Source of the DNA: Alloprevotella sp.
GTDB lineage: Bacteria; Bacteroidota; Bacteroidia; Bacteroidales; Bacteroidaceae
Reading direction: 5' to 3'
Assembly (NCBI GenBank): GCA_017476545.1
Contig: JAFUZP010000011.1
Coordinates: 1-36,473, forward strand
Length of the DNA: 36,473 nt
The position numbers were made by a program, and so were the translations under genes. Below the pieces are notes generated by a model, which was not told the origin of the DNA, searched no databases, and was given only the letters and a program-made list of their open reading frames with translations. The first letter of the stretch is position 1. The number at the start of each line of letters is the position of its first letter. Of this stretch, positions 1 to 7,890 are shown one piece after another.

Positions 1-104
1 AGCCCCTCCAGCCCCCCTCCCGTCCCCCCGAGAGGGGGAGGCTTGGGGATGGTGTGAGCGGTAATAAACAAATGCTATTATAAATAAACTTAAAGTATTA
101 AGAA
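1..104 (+). repeat. Duplicated GC-rich hairpin leader, copy 1 (5' end cut by window)
   Basis: This stretch is nearly identical to 14393-14494 and the identity runs on into the first codons of the following gene. It holds a GC-rich inverted repeat (AGCCCCCCTC paired with GAGGGGGAGGCT, about positions 9-45) followed by an AT-rich segment with the words AATGCTATTATAAATAAA just before the start codon. In the second copy the same block follows an intrinsic terminator and a small-ORF element, so the window probably begins inside such a cassette. It is likely a 5' UTR; whether the hairpin regulates translation or transcription is unknown. Confidence 0.85.
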
Positions 105-698
105 ATGGACGAAAGAAAAGAACTGAACGCTGCGCTGCCCGGCGACATGCCGGCTGCGGAGCCGGGCGCGGACGCCGCGCCGAAGGGAGCGAAGAAGTAC
201 GTGAAGCCTGCAATGAAGGTCTTCAAGCTGGACTGCGGGCTGCTTGTGGGGAGTGGCACGCCCATTCAGGTCACCATCACTGGCGGGTTTGATTATTATT
301 ATGGCGAAGCGCTGCGCGTCGCACCGATAAGGGATCTCGTGTGTGACGATTTCAAAGCCCCCCTGTTCTTGTCGCGCTATAGTAGGATATGCGGCTGTGG
401 CTATTTATTTGAATGTTCGCAAGTGTACACTTGTTACTCCCCCCGCTTAGCTCCGTCCGTCCAATTCGGTGCAGGCGTTCCGGCTGATTGGGAAGTGGAC
501 GACTTCCTTGCTAACGTGCAGTTTACCGAGGGGTGTGACGGGACCTTGGCGGAGCCTGGTACGGATCCGGAATCATACGGTGCAAGATACGCAACCACCG
601 TCTATCCGGTTACCGGGATATATCGGGGGCGTTCGGTAGCGATTACGCTGAAGCTGATACCTGGCGGCTATGGTACATTTGTGTGCCCCGACTGCTGA
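105..698 (+). CDS. YVKPxM-family protein of unknown function, paralogue 1
   Basis: A 197-aa protein with no family I can name. Residues 1-29 are low-complexity and Ala/Pro/Gly-rich. Residues 30-50 carry the segment KKYVKPAMKVF-x-L-x-CGLL-x-GSG shared with the genes at 14495 and 32757. The middle differs from the paralogues but keeps a DYYY motif and a Cys-rich stretch (ICGCG...FEC...YTC). An ADWEVDDFLANVQF block around residue 130 matches ADWDVQDFFANAEF in paralogue 2. There is no classical signal peptide and no membrane segment. The start is fixed by the duplicated leader, which is identical up to and past this ATG. The central coding part is visibly more AT-rich than the ends. Small Bacteroidota proteins with a K-Y-x-x-P...L...LLAxSG start are common, with no function known to me; a cleaved leader is only a guess. 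Confidence 0.8.
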   Translation: MDERKELNAALPGDMPAAEPGADAAPKGAKKYVKPAMKVFKLDCGLLVGSGTPIQVTITGGFDYYYGEALRVAPIRDLVCDDFKAPLFLSRYSRICGCGYLFECSQVYTCYSPRLAPSVQFGAGVPADWEVDDFLANVQFTEGCDGTLAEPGTDPESYGARYATTVYPVTGIYRGRSVAITLKLIPGGYGTFVCPDC

Positions 699-704
699 GG
701 ATTG

Positions 705-731
705 TGGGGGTTGTTGTACTGGAGTCCCCCA
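705..731 (+). terminator. Possible hairpin after YVKPxM gene 1
   Basis: TGGGGG at 705-710 can pair with CCCCCA at 726-731, seven bases past the stop codon. No T-run follows, so termination is uncertain. The rest of 699-860 shows no gene I can support. Confidence 0.3.
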
Positions 732-861
732 ACGTAAGCCTACGCGCCCGGGGGCGGCGAAGGTACCTGTACAGAGGTGCCGGAACCGGCTCTGCCGGTG
801 CGGTGCGGTGCGCGTCCAGCACGCTTTTTCCCTCTCCCGCGCAAGATATTCCGCCAAAGGC

Positions 862-892
862 TTGCTCATTCCGAAAAGTATTTGCAACTTTG
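862..892 (+). promoter_or_regulatory. Promoter for rplS
   Basis: TTG at 862-864 lies 20 bp before CAACTTTG at 885-892, which matches the Bacteroidota -7 box TAnnTTTG except at the first base. It lies about 100 bp upstream of the rplS start. Confidence 0.5.
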
Positions 893-990
893 CCGCGCTT
901 TTCCCCCGGCCTCTGGCAGCAGACGGAGTGACTGTGAATGCCGGTGCGGGACCGACACAGAAATTGTTCAATAATTAAGAAACCAAGACA

Positions 991-1356
991 ATGGCAGATT
1001 TAATTAAGATTGCTGAGGAAGCATTTGCCACAGGCGTGGAAATGCCCAAGTTCAAGGCGGGCGACACGGTTACGGTGGCATACAAGATTGTCGAGGGTAA
1101 CAAGGAGCGCGTACAGTTGTACCGTGGAGTTGTTATCAAGATTGCGGGTCATCAGAACAAGCGCCGCTTCACGGTGCGCAAGATGTCCGGGACGGTGGGC
1201 GTAGAGCGCATCTTCCCGATGGACTCCCCCGCGATAGAGAGTGTTACCGTGAACAAGGTGGGCCGCGTGCGCCGCGCCAAGCTCTATTACCTGCGCAAGC
1301 TCACGGGTAAGAAGGCGCGCATCCGCGAAAAGCGCACCGCCATCGCTGCCAACTGA
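991..1356 (+). CDS. rplS: 50S ribosomal protein L19
   Basis: This 121-aa protein is ribosomal protein L19, which sits at the 30S-50S interface. Family landmarks are easy to see: [29 protein letters not shown] near residues 21-50, then the [17 protein letters not shown] and [18 protein letters not shown] segments, all in the expected order. Length is normal for bacterial L19. Here it has its own promoter and terminator and stands alone; trmD and rpsP, its companions in many bacteria, are not beside it. Confidence 0.97.
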   Translation: MADLIKIAEEAFATGVEMPKFKAGDTVTVAYKIVEGNKERVQLYRGVVIKIAGHQNKRRFTVRKMSGTVGVERIFPMDSPAIESVTVNKVGRVRRAKLYYLRKLTGKKARIREKRTAIAAN

Positions 1357-1388
1357 GCGCAGCCACAGTCTCAGACAAGGCCTTACAG

Positions 1389-1422
1389 CGGCGTCTCTCC
1401 TGTACGGGAGAGGCGCTTTTTT
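1389..1422 (+). terminator. Intrinsic terminator of rplS
   Basis: A GC-rich stem (CTCTCC paired with GGAGAG, extended by flanking GCG/CGC) with a short loop is followed directly by six T residues at 1417-1422. Confidence 0.85.
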
Positions 1423-1643
1423 GTGCTTTGAAAATATCCCTTTCACGCCTTGACGGTACCCTTTTCGGGCTTTGGAAATTTTCTGATAGTGATTTAGTAC
1501 ATATTATCAGTACGTTATGTTTCCGCCGCTCTCCTGTTGTCCTGCGTGGGCGGGCGGCTGTGGTGCGCAGTGCGGCGGAGCTGTGGTACGGGGATGGGGG
1601 TGTATTTTTTGTGGGGCAGGGTGTGCGGCTCGCGCGAAATGCG

Positions 1644-1651
1644 TAACTTTG
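1644..1651 (+). promoter_or_regulatory. Putative -7 box for the radical SAM-tilS run
   Basis: TAACTTTG is a full match to TAnnTTTG and lies about 40 bp before the radical SAM gene. The -33 box about 20 bp upstream is poor, so only the -7 element is called. The rest of 1423-1692 shows no gene. Confidence 0.5.
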
Positions 1652-1692
1652 CCGACACGCGCGGGGAACGTCCCCTGCGCCACTAATGCGGA

Positions 1693-2475
1693 ATGCTTAT
1701 GGCTACGGTCCTTTATCCTTCTCCCGTGTTCGGTCCTGTCCGAAGCCGCCGGCTGGGCGTATCGCTGGGTATCAATTTGATGCCTGCCGATGGGAAAGTT
1801 TGCACTTTCGACTGCATCTATTGCGAGTGCGGCTTCAATGCTGACCGCCGTCCCCGGGTCGGCCGGCCTTCGCGCGGCGAGGTGGCGGCTGGACTGGAGG
1901 CGCAGTTGCGCCGTATGGCTGCGGAGGGCGTGCTACCCGATGTGCTGACGTTTGCGGGAAACGGGGAGCCGACGGCGCATCCCGAGTTCGCGGCCATCGT
2001 GGAGGACGTGCTGGGACTGCGGGACCGTTACTGCCCGGCAGCGCGGGTGAGCGTGCTGAGCAACGGGACGCGGGCTCACCTGCCGGAGGTACATGAGGCA
2101 CTGCTGCGCGTGGACTGCAATATCCTGAAGCTGGACACGGTGGACGCGGACTATGTGGAGCGGGTATGCCGCCCTGCGGGGAGGTACGACGTGGAGCGTG
2201 TGGTGGATACGCTCTGCGGCTTCGGCGGGCGCGTCATCGTGCAGACGATGTTCATGTGTGGGGAGTACGGGGGCCGCTCGGTGGACAATACGGGGGCGGA
2301 GTTCGTTGGGCCGTGGCTCGCGGCGTTGCGGCGCATCCGTCCGCAACAGGTAATGGTATATACGATTGACCGGGAGACACCGGCTGCGGGGCTGCGGAAG
2401 GCTTCGCCGGCGCGCTTGGACGGCATCGCGGAGTTGGTGCGGGCGGAAGGTATTCCTGTTTCCGTGTCTTACTGA
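1693..2475 (+). CDS. Radical SAM protein (COG0731-like)
   Basis: A 260-aa radical SAM enzyme. Cys37, Cys41 and Cys44 form the CxxxCxxC motif (CTFDCIYC) that binds the 4Fe-4S cluster used to cleave S-adenosylmethionine. The preceding FGPVRSRRLGVSLGIN segment and the later TFAGNGEPTAHP segment are typical of a small radical SAM group related to COG0731, the wyosine-synthase-like proteins. The substrate cannot be read from the sequence. The ATG at 1693 and another two codons later are both possible starts. tilS begins 14 bp after the stop, so the two are probably co-transcribed; a tRNA-modification role would fit that neighbour but is inference. Confidence 0.85.
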   Translation: MLMATVLYPSPVFGPVRSRRLGVSLGINLMPADGKVCTFDCIYCECGFNADRRPRVGRPSRGEVAAGLEAQLRRMAAEGVLPDVLTFAGNGEPTAHPEFAAIVEDVLGLRDRYCPAARVSVLSNGTRAHLPEVHEALLRVDCNILKLDTVDADYVERVCRPAGRYDVERVVDTLCGFGGRVIVQTMFMCGEYGGRSVDNTGAEFVGPWLAALRRIRPQQVMVYTIDRETPAAGLRKASPARLDGIAELVRAEGIPVSVSY

Positions 2476-2489
2476 ACGGGCGTGCAGCT

Positions 2490-3842
2490 ATGGGTCTCCT
2501 CCAATGTATAGAACGGTATATCCGGCTTCACGGTCTGCTTCGTCCCGGGAGCGGTGTGCTTGTGGGGTTGAGCGGCGGTGCGGACTCGGTATTCCTGCTG
2601 CTGGTGTTGCGCGAGCTGGGCTTCCGTCCCGTTGCGGCGCACTGTAATTTCGGACTGCGCGGAGGGGAGTCCGAGCGTGACGAGGCGTTCGTCCGTGACT
2701 TGTGCGGGCGGGAGGGTGTCCCGCTCTTCGTGGAACGTTTCGATACGACGGGTACTGCGCGGCAGCGGCGGGTGAGTGTCGAGATGGCGGCGCGCGACCT
2801 GCGTTACGCTTGGTTTGCGGAACTGCTGGAGCGGGAGCAGCTGCCGTGCGTGGCTGTTGGGCACCACCGCGATGATAACGCGGAGACGTTCTTCCTCAAC
2901 CTTGTGCGCGGCAGCGGCCTTCGCGGTCTGGCGGGTATGCGGCCGCGCAACGGTCGCGTCGTCCGCCCCCTGTTGGAGGTGACGCGGGCGGAGATAGCGG
3001 AGTGGCTGTCGCGGCGCGGCTGCGGCTACGTGACGGACAGTACGAACGCCGACACGGCCTTCCGCCGCAACAAGGTGAGGCACGACCTCCTCCCCCTGTT
3101 TCGGGAACTAAATCCTTCCTTCGACGATACGCTTGCCGCTACGATGCGGCACCTCGCCGTGGCGGAGCATTACGAACGCCGCGCTGTGGCTGAACTCTAC
3201 GACCGCCACCTCCGCGTCCTACCCGACGGGGTGCAGCTCTGCCACCTCCCCTTTCTCGCGGGTAGTCCGGTGGCCGAGGCGGCTATCCATTCCTTGCTGT
3301 CTGCCTACGGCTTCGCTCCCGCCGTGGCGCGTGATGTCTTCGCGCACCTTGACTGCGGCGCGGGGCGGCTGCATGAGTCGGCTACGCACATCGTTGAGAG
3401 CCGGTCCATGGAACTGGAGGTGCGCCGCAAGCCGGTTCGCTTCGGGTCTGAGCCGCTGTCGGAGGGGCGTTGCACGCTGCCCGACGGCACGCACCTGCTG
3501 CTTACCCGCCCGGAGCAGGTACAGGTGGTGCGGATGCGGGACGTGGCCTGCCTCGATGCCGATGCCGTGCGCGGCCCGCTCATTTGCCGTAGTGTCGTCA
3601 GCGGTGACCGTTTCCGCCCCTTCGGTATGCGGGGCACGAAGCTGGTGAACGACTTCCTCTACGATTTGGGCTACTCGCGCGTGGACCGTCTTGCCGCTAA
3701 GGTAGTCTGCGACGGCCCGGAGATAGTATGGGTCGTCGGCGAACGTCCTGCTGACGGGTACGCCGTGCGGCCCGAGACGCGCCGGATGCTGCGGATAGAA
3801 CTTCTCTCCTGGCATCCCGCTGACATCAGAAATATATTCTAA
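2490..3842 (+). CDS. tilS: tRNA(Ile)-lysidine synthase
   Basis: A 450-aa TilS, which ligates lysine to C34 of tRNA-Ile(CAU) in an ATP-dependent reaction so that it reads AUA as isoleucine. The PP-loop ATPase motif SGGADS is at residues 28-33, followed by HCNFGLRGGES and the GHHRDDNAET segment typical of TilS. The C-terminal third (RSVVSGDRFRPFGMRGTKLVNDFLYD onward) matches the TilS substrate-binding C-domain. Length is normal for Bacteroidota. It lies 14 bp after the radical SAM gene and 21 bp before a lipoprotein start, giving a three-gene run. Confidence 0.95.
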   Translation: MGLLQCIERYIRLHGLLRPGSGVLVGLSGGADSVFLLLVLRELGFRPVAAHCNFGLRGGESERDEAFVRDLCGREGVPLFVERFDTTGTARQRRVSVEMAARDLRYAWFAELLEREQLPCVAVGHHRDDNAETFFLNLVRGSGLRGLAGMRPRNGRVVRPLLEVTRAEIAEWLSRRGCGYVTDSTNADTAFRRNKVRHDLLPLFRELNPSFDDTLAATMRHLAVAEHYERRAVAELYDRHLRVLPDGVQLCHLPFLAGSPVAEAAIHSLLSAYGFAPAVARDVFAHLDCGAGRLHESATHIVESRSMELEVRRKPVRFGSEPLSEGRCTLPDGTHLLLTRPEQVQVVRMRDVACLDADAVRGPLICRSVVSGDRFRPFGMRGTKLVNDFLYDLGYSRVDRLAAKVVCDGPEIVWVVGERPADGYAVRPETRRMLRIELLSWHPADIRNIF

Positions 3843-3863
3843 TTGCGCTTAACTCTTGAACAA

Positions 3864-4238
3864 ATGAAACATTCCGGCCTTCTCCCTGTCGCCCTGCTGG
3901 GCGTCAGTTTCCTGCTCTCCGCCTGCCTGGGCGAAGACCGCAGCGATGAACAGCCATTCCCCCCGACCGTGCAGACGCTCGCACCCCGGGTGGCGGGCGA
4001 CTCCTGCTTCTTCTACGGGCAGGTGCTGGCCTCGCCGAACAGCCGCGTGACGGGGCGTGGCTTCTATTATGGCAACGATACGCTCCGCGTGCAGCTCGTT
4101 TCCTCTGGTGCTGATGTGTCGGATGCGTTCCGCGACACGGTGGCCTCGGTACTTCCCGGCCGCTACTTCGTCTGCGCTTTCGCCGCGAACGGCATGGGCG
4201 TGGCCTACGGCGATACGCTTTACTTCAACGTGGAGTGA
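3864..4238 (+). CDS. Small predicted lipoprotein
   Basis: A 124-aa protein starting MKHSGLLPVALLGVSFLLSAC: a short positive N-terminus, a hydrophobic stretch and the lipobox LSAC, so it should be lipidated on that cysteine after signal peptidase II cleavage. I chose the ATG at 3864 rather than an upstream TTG in the same frame because it places the signal peptide correctly. The body (Gx-GFYYGND...PGRYFVCAFAANGMGVAYGDTLYF) looks like the small fibronectin/Ig-like repeats common in Bacteroidota surface lipoproteins. It follows tilS closely and ends before a strong terminator. Function unknown. Confidence 0.8.
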   Translation: MKHSGLLPVALLGVSFLLSACLGEDRSDEQPFPPTVQTLAPRVAGDSCFFYGQVLASPNSRVTGRGFYYGNDTLRVQLVSSGADVSDAFRDTVASVLPGRYFVCAFAANGMGVAYGDTLYFNVE

Positions 4239-4282
4239 GGCGGCAGGCAGCGCTCTCCCGCTCATACGCTCTTCTTATGATG

Positions 4283-4318
4283 ACGCCCCCGCACCGATAT
4301 TGTCCGGTGCGGGGGCGT
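4283..4318. terminator. Bidirectional terminator between lipoprotein and OMP genes
   Basis: A perfect 14-bp stem, ACGCCCCCGCACCG (4283-4296) with its complement at 4305-4318 and an 8-nt loop. It lies between two convergent genes and can serve both. The plus-strand tail is short (TTGTTG). Confidence 0.75.
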
Positions 4319-4361
4319 TGTTGCAGTAGGGTGGGGCAGGAATATGTTCCGCCGTCGGGGG

Positions 4362-7300
4362 TTACATCATGGGGCCGCCCCCTCCGCCGCCTCCGGGAGG
4401 CGGTCCCATCCTGCCGCCGCCGCCCATGCCGGGGCCGGGGCGGTCGTAGTCGTCATTGTCGCCGCGTCCTTTCTTCGTGTTCGCCGTCCCGCCGAAAATA
4501 CTCAGGCGGTATATGACGTGCACCATGAAGTAAGAGTTGATTGCGTTCGTCCACTGGTCGGAGCGCATCTGCGCGTTGATGGTGCGCGACACGTTGGACT
4601 GTTTGTGGAGGATGTCGTAGAACTGGATGCTGACGGTGAGCGGCTTCCCGCTGAGGAAGCTTTGCGAGATCTGCGCGTTCCAGAGCAGCTCGTTTGTATT
4701 CATGGACTTGGCGGCGTACCCCCTGCGTGACGACATGCGGATGTCGGTGGAGAAGCCCGTACCCCAGGGGAGCGTCGTGTTTGCCGTGAGGCCGTAGGAG
4801 AACATCCACGTGTTCAGACTTCCATCGGTCTGCACGGTGTTGCGCGCATTCTGGTAGTTAAGCGAGCCCGTTGCGCCGATGTCGAAGTAAGTGGCGCGGT
4901 AAGTCAGGGTGAGCCGTTCGCCTACGGTGAGCGTCTTAGCCGTGTTTTTTGTTGAGGCACTGGCGGCGAAGATGTCGTTATAGTAGGCGGCATTGTGCTC
5001 CGAGCGTACCTTGAAGGGGTTGTATATGCCGGCCAGAAGCTGCCTCGTGTAGCTCTCAGTACTTGTCCGGCTTACGTAGCCGACGCTGTGGTTGTAGCCA
5101 ACGTCCGTGTTGGTGGTCAGGGTAAACAGTTTGTCCGGGCCGAAGCCGAAGTTGTACATGAAGCGTCCGTTCAGGTTCCAGTCGCCGTTGATGTTCTCCG
5201 GGCGGGAGTAGCGCACGCCCGTCGCGTCGTCGTACACGATGCGGTTGGCTATGCTGTTGCGCGTGGCGGAGAAGTCAATGCCTCCCATCATGGCCGTTTG
5301 CGTTTCCGTGTCATAGCCCCGGTACATCGCACGGAAGGTATTGCTCCACGAGGGCTTGAGGCCGGGATTACCCATTGAGATGTTGAGCGGGTCGGAGTCG
5401 TCCACCACGTTGAGCAGGTTGGTCATGGAGGGTTGCGAAGCCGAGCCCCGGTAGTTAATGTCGAGGGAGTTCGTCCGCGTGAAGCGGTAGCGGAAGCGCA
5501 CTTCCGGTGAGAGGTTGAAGACGCGGCGCGTGATAAGTGTGTCGATATCCTGCCCCGGGCGTTCGTACTGCATCTTGGTGCGCTGCGGGTTGAAGGACAT
5601 ACCTGCGTTGAAGCGTATGGCGCCGGAGTTGTAGCGCACGCCGAGGTTCACGTTATTGTTGTAGTATTTGTACGTTGCGTACTGGGAGTTGTAGTCGTCG
5701 CGCACGGCCTGCAACACTTCGGCCTCCGTGGGGAGTGTGCCGATGACGGGGTAGTTGAGCGAATCCGCCCACGTCCCTTCGCTCTCTATCTCGTGGAGGT
5801 TATATAGCGAGCGGTTGCTGTCCTGGTAGCGGTAGGAGTATTCGTAGCGCGCCTCCGCGAACCAGTTCTTCCCGAGCGGCTCAACGTATCCTAACCGCAG
5901 GCTGTAGTTCCGGTTCTTGCTGTCCGAGTGCGTAAATTGGTTGAGATAGCTGTTGCGCGCGGTATTCTGGAAGTAAAATATGTCGGATATGGCGTAGGAG
6001 TTGGTGTGCCCTCCTGAGAAACTGGCGTCGCCCCGCAGGCTCACGTTGCGGCCTTGCGTGTTCAGTTTGCGGACTAAGTTGAGGCTGGCGCGGAACGTGT
6101 TGGTCACGCTGCTGCCCAATGAATAACGCGTGTTGCGGTTGACGGCAATGCGCTGGAGGTCGGGGACGCTTGCCCGGTAGAGGCTGTCGAGCGGGTCGGT
6201 GATGCCCGCGATGGCATAGGGGTCTGCGTTGAACGTTGCCGAGTATCGGTCCGCGCTGTTGCGGGAGTGGGAGTGGGTGAACTGCGGCCTGAACGTGATT
6301 GTCGTCATGGAATCGGGACTCCACTGCAGCTTTCCGTTGGCCATGACGCGGGTGGAGTGCGAATCGGAGCGGCTTCGGTTGTTGCCGAAGGAGCTTGATG
6401 CGCCCGCAGTGAGGAATGTTTCGGTTGCGGCCGTAGCGAGCAGGTCGTTTGAGGAATGGAGGTAGGAGGCGCTTCCCCCCAGTTCCAGTTTTCCACCCTC
6501 ATTCTTCTTGCGCCCGTTCTCCCATTGGAAGTCCACTCCGCCTTCCTTCGTGGCCGTCAGCCCCTGCTGTCCGCCGAAACCGCGCGGGCCTCCGAAGCCC
6601 CGGTCGCCCGTGTTGTTGGCCGACCCGAAGAGGGTCACGCGGCTCTTGTCCGTGAAGCGCGTGGCAAAGACGCGCCCGCTATAGCGTTGGTGGTTACCGT
6701 AGGCAAGGTCGGCGTTCACTACCCACGACTCGTTGAGCTCGCGTTTCGTGATGATGTCCAGTACGGTCTCTTCCTCGCCATCGTCGATGCCCGTCTGTTC
6801 GGCGTAGTCGCTTTTTTTGTCGTACGCCTTTATTTTGCTCACTATCTCCGTGGGAAGGTTCTTCATGGCTACCTTCGTGTCGCCTTTGAAGAAGTCCTTG
6901 CCGTTCACAAGGAAAGAGTTGATGGTCTTTCCGTTGTAGGTGATTTTTCCGTCTTCGGACACTTCCGCTCCCGGGAGCTGCTTCACGAGGGCTTCGAGCG
7001 TAGAGCCCTCGGGTACGCGGTAGGCTTCCGCGTTGAACTGTGTGGTGTCCCCGATTTGCTGCACGCGGGCGATAGTGGCCGTCACGGTGGCGGCCTCAAT
7101 GGCCTGGTCGTCGGATACGAGTGCCACGAGCCCCACGTCCACGGTATCCGTCTCTGCGGTGAGGGCGAGCTTGCGCGTTTGTGTTTTGTAGCCGATGTAG
7201 CTTAGGCGCAAAGTATAGTCGCCCCCGTTGGGGACGGCTATCGTGAAGCGGCCGATACTGTCGGTCATGGTGCTGCGAACCACAGCACCGGATTTTTGCA

Positions 7301-7433
7301 GGACGGCGGCCGAGGCATACATAAGCGGGTATTCCATCTGGCTGTCCGCCAATGTGCCCTGCACAATAAAGCCCTGTGCGGCGGCACTTAACGCCGAGGC
7401 GGCCGCAGCAATGAGCAGGAGTAATTTCTTCAT
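4362..7433 (-). CDS. Outer-membrane beta-barrel protein with CarboxypepD_reg-like N-domain
   Basis: A 1023-aa protein of the TonB-receptor-like outer-membrane barrel group. The ATG at 7433 is preferred over the longer frame because it starts a clean signal peptide (MKKLLLLIAAAASALSAAAQ). A carboxypeptidase-regulatory-like beta-sandwich follows (about residues 22-105, ending in YTLRLSYIGYKTQTRKL), then a plug-like domain (TLEALVKQLPGAEVSEDGKITYNGK, about 140-240), then a long barrel rich in aromatic and Asn residues. The barrel is followed by a Gly/Pro/Met-rich tail of about 30 residues instead of ending on the usual terminal aromatic. No SusD partner is adjacent. The substrate cannot be predicted; it could be a transporter or a surface-assembly barrel. 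Confidence 0.88.
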   Translation of the reverse strand: MKKLLLLIAAAASALSAAAQGFIVQGTLADSQMEYPLMYASAAVLQKSGAVVRSTMTDSIGRFTIAVPNGGDYTLRLSYIGYKTQTRKLALTAETDTVDVGLVALVSDDQAIEAATVTATIARVQQIGDTTQFNAEAYRVPEGSTLEALVKQLPGAEVSEDGKITYNGKTINSFLVNGKDFFKGDTKVAMKNLPTEIVSKIKAYDKKSDYAEQTGIDDGEEETVLDIITKRELNESWVVNADLAYGNHQRYSGRVFATRFTDKSRVTLFGSANNTGDRGFGGPRGFGGQQGLTATKEGGVDFQWENGRKKNEGGKLELGGSASYLHSSNDLLATAATETFLTAGASSSFGNNRSRSDSHSTRVMANGKLQWSPDSMTTITFRPQFTHSHSRNSADRYSATFNADPYAIAGITDPLDSLYRASVPDLQRIAVNRNTRYSLGSSVTNTFRASLNLVRKLNTQGRNVSLRGDASFSGGHTNSYAISDIFYFQNTARNSYLNQFTHSDSKNRNYSLRLGYVEPLGKNWFAEARYEYSYRYQDSNRSLYNLHEIESEGTWADSLNYPVIGTLPTEAEVLQAVRDDYNSQYATYKYYNNNVNLGVRYNSGAIRFNAGMSFNPQRTKMQYERPGQDIDTLITRRVFNLSPEVRFRYRFTRTNSLDINYRGSASQPSMTNLLNVVDDSDPLNISMGNPGLKPSWSNTFRAMYRGYDTETQTAMMGGIDFSATRNSIANRIVYDDATGVRYSRPENINGDWNLNGRFMYNFGFGPDKLFTLTTNTDVGYNHSVGYVSRTSTESYTRQLLAGIYNPFKVRSEHNAAYYNDIFAASASTKNTAKTLTVGERLTLTYRATYFDIGATGSLNYQNARNTVQTDGSLNTWMFSYGLTANTTLPWGTGFSTDIRMSSRRGYAAKSMNTNELLWNAQISQSFLSGKPLTVSIQFYDILHKQSNVSRTINAQMRSDQWTNAINSYFMVHVIYRLSIFGGTANTKKGRGDNDDYDRPGPGMGGGGRMGPPPGGGGGGGPMM

Positions 7434-7470
7434 ATAGGGTAGTTTTTGTGTTCGTTGCCTGTATGGGGAT

Positions 7471-7507
7471 GTATGCCCATGCGGGATGTCGCCGCGCATG
7501 GGCGTAC
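7471..7507 (-). promoter_or_regulatory. 13-bp inverted repeat in the OMP gene leader
   Basis: GTATGCCCATGCG (7471-7483) and CGCATGGGCGTAC (7495-7507) pair along 13 bp with one G-T wobble around an 11-bp spacer, 38 bp upstream of the OMP start. It could be an operator for a dimeric regulator or a 5' UTR hairpin. I see no convincing -7 box for this gene. Confidence 0.5.
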
Positions 7508-7627
7508 ATACTATAAGACGTGCGCCGGGGGCGGAAGTTTAATGGGTAGTCGTTCTCTGATGGGGAAGGGGGTAGCGGACCCGTCCCCGGGGAGGCCGGA
7601 GATTGCTTCTGCGGCAGGGCGTTTCTT

Positions 7628-7707
7628 TACCCCTACGGGTAAGGGAAACTAACCGCAGGGTTACGGTGTCCTAACCCTATGGTTACGAAAAACTACCCCT
7701 AAGGTTA
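7628..7707. repeat. 22-bp phased palindrome array 1 (4 units)
   Basis: Four 14-bp imperfect palindromes of the TAACCCTNNGGTTA type begin at 7628, 7650, 7672 and 7694, so the period is exactly 22 bp. The 8-bp spacers (AGGGAAAC, CGGTGTCC, CGAAAAAC) are not conserved. The array lies between the divergent OMP and ATPase genes. The same unit occurs in four other intergenic regions. Confidence 0.9.
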
Positions 7708-7841
7708 CGGTCCGGTCTGCTCCCTCCACGCGCGCGTATGCGCGTACGTGTATAATAATTATGGTGTGTACGGAGGCTCCCCGGTAACCGCCCCGGGGCG
7801 CGGGTGAGGCGGATGCGGCTTACTTTTAGGCGGAAAAAGCA

Positions 7842-7869
7842 AACTGTTTCGGGGAAATTGCTACCTTTG
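7842..7869 (+). promoter_or_regulatory. Promoter for the ATPase-DUF4435 pair
   Basis: TACCTTTG at 7862-7869 matches the -7 box, with a TGTTTCG-like -33 region about 20 bp upstream. Transcription would start near 7875, giving a very short leader before the ATG at 7891. Confidence 0.7.
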
Positions 7870-7890
7870 CCTCAAATAATCTCCATTATC

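Noticed and set aside
6456-7205. Plus-strand 249-codon open frame
   Set aside because: Antisense shadow of the outer-membrane barrel gene, which has a signal peptide and recognisable domains.
7628-7707. True telomere repeats or a linear replicon end
   Set aside because: The TAACCC resemblance comes from one palindrome arm; units are inverted within themselves and lie between ordinary genes in five places.
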